Origin: Cohnella sp. SGD-V74
GTDB taxonomy: Bacteria > Bacillota > Bacilli > Paenibacillales > Paenibacillaceae
Assembly: GCF_003001675.1 (NCBI RefSeq)
Contig: NZ_PVYW01000008.1
Location: forward strand, 62,001-126,000
DNA: 64,000 nt
Reading direction: 5' to 3'
Each line of letters opens with the position of its first letter. The stretch's first letter is position 1. The position numbers and the translations under genes are program-made. Below the pieces are notes generated by a model that ran no database searches, was not told the DNA's origin, and was given only the letters and a program-made list of their open reading frames with translations. Shown piece after piece: positions 42,316-50,722 of the stretch.

Positions 42316-43567
42316 GCTCTAAGCCTGCCCAGTCGGGTTATAGCGCCGAACCCCCGCCGATCACCCGCTGTAAGCCGACTCAGTCGGGTTACAGCATCAA
42401 CAAACTGCCGATTACCTGTTCTAAGCCTGCCCAGTCGGGTTACAGCGCCGAACCGCCGCCGCTCGCCTGCTGTAGCGATCGCCCGCTGTAGGCCGACGTA
42501 GTCGGGTTGCAGCATCAACAAACTGCCGATTACCTGTTCTAAGCCTGCTCAGTCGGGTTACAGCGCCGAACCCCCGCCGCTCGCCTGCTGTAGGCCGACT
42601 CAGTCGGGTTGCAGCACCAACAAACTGCCGATTACCTGCTCTAGGCCTGCCCAGTCGGGTTACAGCGCCGAACCCCCGCCGCTCGCTGTAGGCCGACTCA
42701 GTCGGGTTGCAGCATCAACAAACTGCCGATCACCTGCTCTAAGCTTGCGCAGTCGGGTTACAGCGCCGAACCCCGTCGCTCGCCCGCTGTAGGCCGACGT
42801 AGTCGGGTTGCAGCATCAACAAACTGCCGATTACCTGCTCTAGGCCTGCCCAGTCGGGTTACAGCGCCGAACCCCACCGATCGCCCGCTGTAGGCCGACT
42901 CAGTCGGGTTGCAGCATCAACAAACTGCCGATTACCTGCTCTAAGCCTGCCCAGTCGGGTTACAGCGCCGAACCCCCGCCGATCGCCGCTGTAGGCCGAC
43001 GTAGTCGGGTTGCAGCATCAACAAACTGCCGATTACCTGTTCTAAGCCTGCCCAGTCGGGTTACAGCGCCGAACCCCCGCCGATCGCCGCTGTAGGCCGA
43101 CTCAGTCGGGTTGCAGCATCAACAAACTGCCGATCACCTGCTCTAAGCCTGCCCAGTCGGGTTATAGCGCCGAACCCCGCTGGTCGCCCGCTGTAGGTCG
43201 ACTCAGTCGGGTTGCAGCATCAACAAACTGCCGATTACCTGCTCTAGGCCTGCCCAGTCGGGTTACAGCGCCGAACCCCGCCGATTGCCCGCTGTTGGCC
43301 GACGTAGTCGGGTTGCAGCACCAACAAACTGCCGATTACCTGCTCTAGGCCTGCCCAGTCGGGTTGCAGCATCAACAAACTGCCGATCATCTGCTCTAAG
43401 CCTGCCCAGTCGGGTTATAGCGCCGACCCTCCGCCGATCGCCCGCTGTAGGCCGACGTAGTCGGGTTGCAGCACCAACAAACTGCCGATCACCTGTTCTA
43501 AGCCTGCCCAGTCGGGTTATAGCGCCGAACCCCCGCCGATCGCCGCTGTAGGCCGACTCAGTCGGGT
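42316..43567. repeat. Field of 25 alternating ~51-bp hairpin repeats (A/B dimers)
   Basis: Two related half-units alternate. A opens GCTGTAGGCCGACTCAGTCG and has GGTTGCAGCATCAACAAACT after it. B opens GCTCTAAGCCTGCCCAGTCG and continues GGTTACAGCGCCGAACCCC. Both are 51 bases in their full form (A at 42367, B at 42316 and 42418), with a few small indels. I count 25 copies of AGTCGGG. Order is strictly A/B except for one hybrid at about 43336-43387. Each A unit can fold into a ~12-bp stem with a TCA loop. No supported gene lies inside. Confidence 0.92.
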
Positions 43568-43581
43568 GATCGGCGCTTTTT
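43534..43581 (+). terminator. Rho-independent terminator at the end of the repeat field
   Basis: CGCCGATCGCC (43534-43544) pairs with GGTGATCGGCG (43565-43575), followed by TTTTT (43577-43581). It is built from the last half-unit of the repeat field and points rightward, so it would end any transcript running through the field from the GH95 gene. Confidence 0.75.
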
Positions 43582-43636
43582 GGTTTCGTCACTTCGGAAT
43601 TGCTTGGCTAGTATAGGAGCAATTCTTTTCGCGTGT

Positions 43637-45259
43637 TTATTCGATCTCGATGTGGAGCGAGAAGCCTTTCTCGTCGGCGGGCGAGATGCGGACGGCATAC
43701 TCGCCGAAACTCTGCCGCCACAGCTTGTCGGAGCCGAGATACGGCGCGGCATGCTCTCGCGCGGCTTCGCCGAGCAAGCTGTCCACCGGCAGCCAGCTGC
43801 CTCCTCCGCCGAAGCGCCGCGGCATGCGCAGTTCTTCCGGCAGCAGCCATTCGCAGGCGATAACGGCGGAGCCTTGTTCGGCGAGCTTCACGCATGCCGC
43901 CAGCGTTCCATCGCTAATGTAGCTGCCGGCGAGCACAATCAGCCGCGGCGAGCCGATTGCCTCCGCCGTGGCATACGCGTCGAACGCCAGCACGCCGTTC
44001 GCCGGCTGGAACAGCGGATGAATCGGCTCGCCGTATCGTTCGGCGGGAACGCCTTCCCGCAGCGGATATTGCGCGGATGGCTCGTCGAACTGCAGCGCAT
44101 GGCGCGGGAAGCTGTAGCCCGGAATATGCAGGCAGCTCCCGTGAACAGGGACGGCCCCGTGCGTGACCAGACGCCAAGCGTGAAAGATAGACTGGCTGCG
44201 CTCGGGCATCGGAAGCTCCCGGATGCCGAACGGACGCTCGTTCTGTCCGTAATTGCCGTCGTCCGAATGAATGATCGCGATATTCGCGCGCGCTTGCCGA
44301 TGATCGTAAGGCAGCGGATGCGCGGGCACATAGTCCCGGACGAACCGCAGCCACTCTTCGCCGAATTCGGTCGCCTCCAGTCGGCACCCTTCGCCTGTGC
44401 GAAGCAGTCCGTCGATATTTTCCGCAAACAAATGCGAAGGTCCCATATGGTAGCCCAGACGCAAGGCGGAGGCGAACTCGGCCGGCGAATGTCCGGGAAA
44501 GCCGGAGAGGCGGGTCAGCCAAGGCCCCGTGTCCGGCCCCCACAGATCGGCGCAGATCCAGAGTGCTTTGCCGTACTGCTTCGCAGCTCCAAGAGCCGTT
44601 CCGAGCTGCAGCGGATGGAACGATTCCTTCATGATTTTCGGAGCCGGCGTCATGCCGGCTCTCGCCTGGGCATGGAACAGCACGGGAAACACCTGCTCCG
44701 ACAGCACCGGCCACGCCGCTCCCAGCGCTTCGCTTAACGGCGCCAACTCGGCCCGTACTCTCTCCACGAACCGTCCGTGCGCTTCGTGCATGCTGTCCGC
44801 CTGCAGATTGCCCCAGTGCGGGAACCATTCGCCCTTGCGATATTGCGCCGCATTGATCTGCAGGTGCTCCGGTTCGTCGTACAACAGAGCTTCAAGCATT
44901 CCGCTGCCGACCAACGTCTGCACGACCTCGACCGGGACGTCGTAGCGGTTGGTCCCTTCGCGCCACGGGCCGTTGATATTGCCGTATTCGTTGCCGACGA
45001 CGAGCCGAATGCCGAATTTTCGGCAGTCCTCGATGAGAGCGGGAAGCTCCTGCAAGTCCGGAAACAGGTGGTGGACGTAAAACTCCGCTCCCAGTTCCTT
45101 CAGCGCCGCCATGTACGTTTCCGGTTCGACGTCGGGCTCCTGCGGCGGAATCATTTTGCCGGTTCCGGTCCGCATGATGCGCTCGGAGCCGGCGCGATTC
45201 CACGGATCGTTCCAGCCGAGCACCGGTCCTTGAATGCCAAGCCTGGGCCGATAGGTCAT
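43637..45259 (-). CDS. Putative glycoside hydrolase of unrecognised family (TIM barrel plus amidotransferase-like domain)
   Basis: A 540-residue cytoplasmic protein. ATG at 45259 follows AAGGAGGAGAATTCG; the open frame beyond it has no start signal. Residues ~1-340 read like a (beta/alpha)8 barrel with LLYDEPEHLQINAAQYRKGEW (near 140), whose Glu is a catalytic candidate. Residues ~340-490 look like the glutamine-amidotransferase-like domain of GH42-type enzymes (SPRLIVLAGSYISDG, SAVIACEWLLPEEL). I cannot assign a CAZy family. The EPE motif recurs in the protein at the right edge of the window (HLEEPEFW). It is transcribed leftward, alone, between two rightward operons. Confidence 0.75.
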   Translation of the reverse strand: MTYRPRLGIQGPVLGWNDPWNRAGSERIMRTGTGKMIPPQEPDVEPETYMAALKELGAEFYVHHLFPDLQELPALIEDCRKFGIRLVVGNEYGNINGPWREGTNRYDVPVEVVQTLVGSGMLEALLYDEPEHLQINAAQYRKGEWFPHWGNLQADSMHEAHGRFVERVRAELAPLSEALGAAWPVLSEQVFPVLFHAQARAGMTPAPKIMKESFHPLQLGTALGAAKQYGKALWICADLWGPDTGPWLTRLSGFPGHSPAEFASALRLGYHMGPSHLFAENIDGLLRTGEGCRLEATEFGEEWLRFVRDYVPAHPLPYDHRQARANIAIIHSDDGNYGQNERPFGIRELPMPERSQSIFHAWRLVTHGAVPVHGSCLHIPGYSFPRHALQFDEPSAQYPLREGVPAERYGEPIHPLFQPANGVLAFDAYATAEAIGSPRLIVLAGSYISDGTLAACVKLAEQGSAVIACEWLLPEELRMPRRFGGGGSWLPVDSLLGEAAREHAAPYLGSDKLWRQSFGEYAVRISPADEKGFSLHIEIE

Positions 45260-45386
45260 CGAAATTCTCCTCCTTGTGAACCTCACGATAAGGAGATCGT
45301 AGCACAGCGCTTGGGGGGATTCCTGCTCAATCAGGCGGCATTTTAGGAAGGATTGTCCGATAAACGGTCCCGAACGACGGAGGCCT

Positions 45387-45433
45387 GAACACCCGAACAC
45401 CCGAACACCCGAACACCCGAACACCCGAACACT
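45387..45433. repeat. Six tandem copies of an 8-bp repeat
   Basis: GAACACCC is repeated at 45387, 45395, 45403, 45411, 45419 and (partly) 45427. It lies in the 283-base gap between the divergent hydrolase and sensor-kinase genes. It could vary in length by slippage and so change promoter spacing. Confidence 0.95.
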
Positions 45434-45490
45434 GGCCCCCGCACGCCGCGCGCCGGGGAACACGCACTGGTGATCCCGTTCCGATCGGTT

Positions 45491-45496
45491 TATAAT
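45491..45496 (+). promoter_or_regulatory. -10 box of the second sensor-kinase operon
   Basis: TATAAT lies 46 bases before the kinase start codon. No convincing -35 is present at 17 bases (TGGTGA at best), so an activator may be needed. Confidence 0.45.
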
Positions 45497-45542
45497 TTGT
45501 AAAACATGAACGAGCAGCGTCGCAGAAGGGGGAGAAAAGAAG

Positions 45543-47387
45543 ATGAAAGCAGGAGGAAATCCGACGGTCGCCAGAGTTCGCGACTTTTTCTCCCGAATTC
45601 GCACAGTCCTGCTTTTCAGCTATTTCGTCATCATTTTGCTGTCCATTCTTATCGTCGGCACCGTTTCCTTCACCATTTCCTCGTCTACGATCAAAGGCAG
45701 AGTCGAGTCGGCCAACGTGCAGATCGTCCGGCAGATCGCCAACAACATGGACAACGATTTTCGCAGCAAGCGCAATTTGCTGCTTGCTCCGTACTACGAC
45801 CAGGAGTATATCGACGGCATCAACGCCTATCCGGAGATGAGCGAGCAGAACCAGTTTCTGTTCCGGCAGAAGCTGGAGAACCTGTATCTGAAGAGCTTCA
45901 ACGCCACGCCGATCCGCGGCTTTATCCGCTTTCAAATCTATTACCGCAACGGGGAGTTGCTCGCCGCCTCCAACGACTACAAACCGTGGACACCCGTTCA
46001 GGTGCGCAATTCGGAATGGTTTCTGCGTACGGTGGCCAAGGACGGAGAGGTATTCTTCAACGGTCCCAGCTCGGGCGACGGCACGACCGACGCGGCCGCA
46101 ACGGCGTATTCCTCGTCGATTCTGATCCGCGACTTCTCCAATCCGGAGCGCTTCATCGTCGTACGCGTCGAATACGGGGACGATCTGTTCCGCGCGATCG
46201 GTCGCAGCGACGACCTGTCCGCCGACAGCCGGATTCTCGTGCTGGACGGGCACGACGGTCTTGTCTACGATTCCCGGCCGGACGCTCCCGTTCCCGGAAC
46301 GCGGCTGCTGAACCGGCTGGACGGCTCCGAGGGCAAGTTCTGGACGGAAGGGGAGGACGACGAGCAGTTCGTCTCGTACATCGTCTCCGAATCGACTGGC
46401 TGGAAAGCGGCCATCTTCACGCCGCGCCGGGACATTCTGGGCCCGATCGACAACATCAAAACGATCGTCATCGCCACGGCCGTCGTCGCCTTCGCGCTGA
46501 CCTTTATCATCTCCGTCCTGTTCGGCCGCCGGATTACGCAGCCGATCCAGACGCTCTACAAGCACGTCAACCGCATCAAGCGCGGGGATTTCTCGGAACG
46601 GGTCGAGATCAAGCGGGCCGACGAGATCGGTCTGATCGCCGCCAACTTCAATGCGATGCAGGACGAGCTGCGCAATCTGATCGAGAACAGATACGTCAAC
46701 CAGATCAAGCTGCGGGAAGTGGAGCTGGCGATGCTGTATTCGCAGATCAACCCGCATTTCCTGTACAACACGCTGGACATCATCAAGGCGATGGCCGACT
46801 ATCACCGAGCTTCGGAAATCGGGGACATCGCCCAGGCGCTCGCCGATATGTTCCGCTACAACACGCGCAATCGCGACGAGGTCGTCACGCTGCAGGAGGA
46901 GCTGGACCAGATCGAGGCGTACATGAAAATCCAAAGCATCCGCTTCGACGACAAAATCGCTTACGAGGCGGACGTGGACGAGAGCTTGTACAATTACCCT
47001 GTGTTGAAAATGACACTGCAGCCGCTCGTCGAAAACGCGGTCTTCCACGGTCTGGAGCGCAAGCGGGGCAAAGGAACGATAAGAGTGGCGGCGGCGAAGG
47101 AGGAGGGGCGTTTCGTGCTGATCGTGGCCGACGACGGCGTCGGCATGTCGGAGCAGCGGCTCGCCGACCTGCGGACGAAGCTGAAGCAGTCGCTGCACCG
47201 GGAGGAAGCCGTATCCGTCGCCGAGGGCGGCATCGGCGTCCGCAACGTCTACGCCCGCTACGCCATCCAGTTCGGGGATCGGCTCGGCTTCGAGGTGGAC
47301 AGCCGCAAGGGAGCCGGAACGAGAATCAGGCTGTCTCTGCCCTTCGACGAACACGCGGGAGGGCTTCCGGACCCTTCCGGACGATGA
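45543..47387 (+). CDS. YesM-type sensor histidine kinase (second pair)
   Basis: A 614-residue kinase behind AAGGGGGAG. A TM helix at ~20-42 is followed by a ~250-residue extracellular sensor and a second TM helix at ~302-323. HAMP comes next (GRRITQPIQTLYKHVNRIKRGDFSERVEI). The His_kinase domain has phosphoacceptor His in SQINPHFLYNTLDIIKAM, then HATPase boxes (LVENAVFHGLE, VADDGVGMSE, GGIGVRNVYARY). Its partner regulator is encoded five genes on, with the transporter in between. It should sense the substrate of that transporter. Confidence 0.94.
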   Translation: MKAGGNPTVARVRDFFSRIRTVLLFSYFVIILLSILIVGTVSFTISSSTIKGRVESANVQIVRQIANNMDNDFRSKRNLLLAPYYDQEYIDGINAYPEMSEQNQFLFRQKLENLYLKSFNATPIRGFIRFQIYYRNGELLAASNDYKPWTPVQVRNSEWFLRTVAKDGEVFFNGPSSGDGTTDAAATAYSSSILIRDFSNPERFIVVRVEYGDDLFRAIGRSDDLSADSRILVLDGHDGLVYDSRPDAPVPGTRLLNRLDGSEGKFWTEGEDDEQFVSYIVSESTGWKAAIFTPRRDILGPIDNIKTIVIATAVVAFALTFIISVLFGRRITQPIQTLYKHVNRIKRGDFSERVEIKRADEIGLIAANFNAMQDELRNLIENRYVNQIKLREVELAMLYSQINPHFLYNTLDIIKAMADYHRASEIGDIAQALADMFRYNTRNRDEVVTLQEELDQIEAYMKIQSIRFDDKIAYEADVDESLYNYPVLKMTLQPLVENAVFHGLERKRGKGTIRVAAAKEEGRFVLIVADDGVGMSEQRLADLRTKLKQSLHREEAVSVAEGGIGVRNVYARYAIQFGDRLGFEVDSRKGAGTRIRLSLPFDEHAGGLPDPSGR

Positions 47388-47502
47388 AGTCGGATTATTC
47401 AACAAAACGGGTCGATTTTATGAATGGGGTTACAGAAAACGCTTCCCTTATAATGAAAGCGTAATCAGAAGGAACATACCTTAAGGGAGGTTCACCCACG
47501 AT

Positions 47503-48846
47503 ATGAAAAAGATGAAAGCGGTATCTGCGGCAGTGGCCATCGGTCTGCTGGGCGCATCCCTCGCGGCTTGCGGCGGCGGCAACGGAAACGACAAAGGCGC
47601 TTCTCCTTCGGCTTCCGCCGGCGGAGCGTCCGAAAGCCCGAAAAACAACAATCCGGTCACGCTGACGTTCGTCATCTCGAACACTGAGGATACGACGGCG
47701 TTCAACAAAGTATTCGAGGCTTACGAGCAGCAGACCGGCAACAAAGTGGAGCTTCAGGCGCTGCCGGGCGGCGATTACGACAATCTGATCAAGACGCGCT
47801 TCTCCACCGGCGATTTTCCCGACCTGTTCCTCATGCAGCCGGGCACGAAGCAATACGTCAAGCTGAGAGCAGCGGAGACGCTGCACGAATGGTCCGGCGA
47901 GTCAGGCATCTGGGACAACGTATTCGATTCGATCAAGCAAGCCCAGGTGGAAAACGATAAAATCTTCGGCGTTCCGTACGGCTCCACCGGCATGATGGGC
48001 GTGTTCTACAACAAGGAAGTGTTCAAGCAAGCGGGCGTGGACGTGCCGGCCAATTACGCCGACCTGGTCGAGATCGCCAAGAAAATCAAGGCGGCCGGCT
48101 TCACGCCGTTCTACGAAGGCGTTAAAGACGCTTGGCCTCCGCAAGTGTTCTACTACACCGGCTGGGTGACGCAGGTCGATCCGGCGATCGGCGACGAAGG
48201 CGTCGCCAAGCTGAACCGCAACGAGCTGAAGTTCGCCGACATTCCCGAGCTGAGAGATCTGTTCGCGAAGCAGAAGGAATTGAAGGAGCTGGACCTGTAC
48301 CAGAAGAACGTCATGGCCGGCACGTACGACGAAATGCAAAACGAGATGGGCGACGGCAAAGTGGCGATGGCCTTCATGCTGGACGGCATCGTCTCGCAGA
48401 TGGAGCAGAAATTCGGCAAAGACTGGGTAACGAACAACCTCGGGTTCTTCCCGTTCCCGTCCGCGACCGATCAGGGCATCGCCATGATCACCCCTCCGAA
48501 CCAGCTGATGGTGCCGGAAAAAGCGAAAAACAGGGACGCCGCGATCGAACTGGTGAAATTCATGCTGCAGCCGGACAACGTCAATTTGTTTTACGCGAAC
48601 AAGCCGGGCATTCCGATTTTCGAAGGCGCGACAAGCGAGCTGTATCCGGTACAGGAAGACGTCAAAGCGTACATCGACGCCGGCAAGTCCCGTGTCAACA
48701 TCCAGAACCGTCTGACTGCTTCGTTCGTGGACTTCTCCAAGACGCTGCAAAACTTCTTCCTTAAAGGCGATATCGACGAGGCGATCGAAGAATTCGGCGC
48801 CAACTATCAGAAAGACGGCAAGGCCAAGCTGCTGGAAGGCTTCTGA
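47503..48846 (+). CDS. Sugar ABC transporter substrate-binding lipoprotein (CUT1, second system)
   Basis: A 447-residue family 1 binding protein. Lipobox SLAAC lies at ~23, followed by a Gly/Ser/Ala-rich linker and the mature fold (NPVTLTFVISNTEDTTAFNKVFEAYEQQTGNKVE). GGGAGG lies 12 bases before ATG 47503; the ATG at 47512 is an alternative start. It probably binds an oligosaccharide different from that of the 33.3-kb protein, since the two share only the family pattern. Confidence 0.93.
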   Translation: MKKMKAVSAAVAIGLLGASLAACGGGNGNDKGASPSASAGGASESPKNNNPVTLTFVISNTEDTTAFNKVFEAYEQQTGNKVELQALPGGDYDNLIKTRFSTGDFPDLFLMQPGTKQYVKLRAAETLHEWSGESGIWDNVFDSIKQAQVENDKIFGVPYGSTGMMGVFYNKEVFKQAGVDVPANYADLVEIAKKIKAAGFTPFYEGVKDAWPPQVFYYTGWVTQVDPAIGDEGVAKLNRNELKFADIPELRDLFAKQKELKELDLYQKNVMAGTYDEMQNEMGDGKVAMAFMLDGIVSQMEQKFGKDWVTNNLGFFPFPSATDQGIAMITPPNQLMVPEKAKNRDAAIELVKFMLQPDNVNLFYANKPGIPIFEGATSELYPVQEDVKAYIDAGKSRVNIQNRLTASFVDFSKTLQNFFLKGDIDEAIEEFGANYQKDGKAKLLEGF

Positions 48847-48883
48847 TTCCGGGCCGGCCCCGCTCATAGACAAAAATAGATAA

Positions 48884-48932
48884 GGAGCCGTCTTCGCCGG
48901 AGGACCGCGGGTTTTCCGACGGAGACGGCTCC
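48884..48932 (+). other. Intercistronic hairpin between binding-protein and permease genes (second system)
   Basis: GGAGCCGTCT (48884-48893) and AGACGGCTCC (48923-48932) pair perfectly, with further pairing inside and no T-tract after it. It sits where the first system also has a hairpin (34682-34714). Stabilising the binding-protein mRNA and lowering downstream expression is the likely role. Confidence 0.7.
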
Positions 48933-48958
48933 GCTCACCTTGGGAGGAGGAGGGGAAT

Positions 48959-49828
48959 ATGGAAAGGCGCAAATACCCGCTTTATTTTTCCTATCCCGCC
49001 GTTGTCGTTTTTCTGCTGTTTTTTATCGCCCCGACTCTGATCGGAGTGTATTACAGCTTTACGAACTGGAACATTAACGCCGATTCGGTCAAGTTCATTG
49101 GCTTCGACAATTACGCGGCTCTTTTCCAGGAACCTAGACTGGGAAAGGCGCTCAGCAATACATTGATTTTCGCGGCTGCCGTCACCGTTTTGCAGAACGT
49201 CATCGGATTCGCGCTCGCGCTCGTCATGAACGAGTCGATCCGGATGAGGAACTTTTTTCGCACGGTGTTCTTCATGCCTTACGTCATCGCCCCTATCATT
49301 ATCGGCTACGTGTTCCGAGCGATCTATCATCCGGAGCACGGCATCGTCAACAAGCTTCTGGAAGGCGTCGGTCTCGGCTTCATGGCCCAGGACTGGCTCA
49401 ACGATCCGAAGTGGGCGTTGTTCTCGATTATCATTACGGACCTGTGGAAGGTCTCTGGCTTTGCGATGGTCATCTATCTCGCCGGGCTGCAGTTCATTCC
49501 GAAGGATCTGCTGGAAAGCGCGGCGATCGACGGAGCCAACTACTGGCACCGCCTCAAAAATATCATCCTGCCGCTTATCGCCTCGTCGACGACGGTCAAC
49601 ATTTTGCTGTCGCTTATCGGCTCGATGAAGGTGTTCGAGATGGTCATGGTGCTGACGGACGGCGGTCCGGGCTACACGACCGAAGTGTTCTACACGTATA
49701 TCCGCAGCACGTTCAGCATGGGAGAAATGGGCTATTCCACGGCGATCAACCTGGTGCTGTTCGCGCTTGTCACTCTCGTCGGCCTGCCGGTGCTCGCGGC
49801 GCTTAAGAAGCGGGAGGTGGAGATGTGA
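48959..49828 (+). CDS. CUT1 sugar ABC transporter permease (MalF/UgpA type, second system)
   Basis: A 289-residue six-helix permease behind GGGAGGAGGAGGGG. The EAA loop is ESAAIDGANYWHRLKNIILPL near 185, with the VLTDGGPGYTTEVFYTYI block. It overlaps the next permease by four bases. It belongs with the binding protein at 47.5 kb; no ATPase is encoded in the operon. Confidence 0.93.
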   Translation: MERRKYPLYFSYPAVVVFLLFFIAPTLIGVYYSFTNWNINADSVKFIGFDNYAALFQEPRLGKALSNTLIFAAAVTVLQNVIGFALALVMNESIRMRNFFRTVFFMPYVIAPIIIGYVFRAIYHPEHGIVNKLLEGVGLGFMAQDWLNDPKWALFSIIITDLWKVSGFAMVIYLAGLQFIPKDLLESAAIDGANYWHRLKNIILPLIASSTTVNILLSLIGSMKVFEMVMVLTDGGPGYTTEVFYTYIRSTFSMGEMGYSTAINLVLFALVTLVGLPVLAALKKREVEM

Positions 49829-50646
49829 TGAGGCGGGGAGGCAAACAACTCGCGCTGTATCTCGTCGTCCTGCTCGGAGCGCTCGTCATTCTCGTTCCGT
49901 TCTATATGATACTCGTCAACTCGTTCAAGGGCATTCGCGAATCGGCGCTGTTCGGCATGGGGCTGCCGTCGGAATGGCTGTTCGCCAACTATGAGAAGGT
50001 GTTCGAGCAAGGGAATATTGTGCGCGGGTTCAAAAACAGCTTCCTGCTCGCGGGGCTGACCGTGCTGTGCGTCAACCTGTTCGCCTCGATGGCCGCCTTC
50101 GTCATCCAGCGCCGGGACGACCGGCTGATGCGGAGCCTGTACCTGACGTTCATTATCGGGCTGATCGTGCCGGTATCTATCGTGCCGACGATTCGGCTGA
50201 TGGACATTCTGGGCATCAAGGGAACGTATTTCAGCATGATCATGTACTACACGGCCGTGCTGCTGCCGTTCTCGGTGTTCCTGCTGGTCGGCTTCATGAA
50301 GCAGATTCCGCGCGAGCTGGACGAGGCGGCGATGATCGAGGGAGCGGGCTTCTTCCGGCTGTACTTCCGGATTATTCTGCCGCTGCTGATCACGGTGCTG
50401 GTAACGGTGTCGATCGTCGTCATCGTGTCGGTGTGGAACGACTTTTTCGGGCCGTTCTATCTGGTGACGGACAGCACCAAGTGGACGATCGTGCTGCAAA
50501 TTTTCAATTTCGTATCGCTGTACAACACGAACTGGGGCGTCGTCTTCGCGTTCATGGTCATCGTCGTGCTGCCGGTGCTGCTCGTGTACTTGCTGCTGCA
50601 GCGCTACATTATCGACGGCTTGACCGCCGGTTCGGTCAAGGGCTAA
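49825..50646 (+). CDS. CUT1 sugar ABC transporter permease (MalG/UgpE type, second system)
   Basis: A 273-residue permease with six helices. The EAA loop is DEAAMIEGAGFFRLYFRIILPL near 165, and the C-terminus is DGLTAGSVKG. It starts ATGATG across the previous stop, with GGGAGGTGGAG upstream. It has the same length and C-terminal motif as the permease at 35.6 kb, in line with a common origin of the two transporter modules. Confidence 0.93.
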   Translation: MMRRGGKQLALYLVVLLGALVILVPFYMILVNSFKGIRESALFGMGLPSEWLFANYEKVFEQGNIVRGFKNSFLLAGLTVLCVNLFASMAAFVIQRRDDRLMRSLYLTFIIGLIVPVSIVPTIRLMDILGIKGTYFSMIMYYTAVLLPFSVFLLVGFMKQIPRELDEAAMIEGAGFFRLYFRIILPLLITVLVTVSIVVIVSVWNDFFGPFYLVTDSTKWTIVLQIFNFVSLYNTNWGVVFAFMVIVVLPVLLVYLLLQRYIIDGLTAGSVKG

Positions 50647-50722
50647 GAGACGCTAAGAGAAGAGGCTGGCCGCTCGGAAAACATCGGCCCAGGAAGATCG
50701 CGGCAAAAGGAGGAGGTCCGGC

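Noticed and set aside
43263..43592. Minus-strand frame with repeated AITRLGRLR motif
   Set aside because: It is a translation of the hairpin repeat field, broken in other units by indels; not a gene.
45327..47405. 692-codon minus-strand open frame
   Set aside because: Antisense shadow of the YesM kinase gene, rich in Arg/Asp/His as such shadows are.
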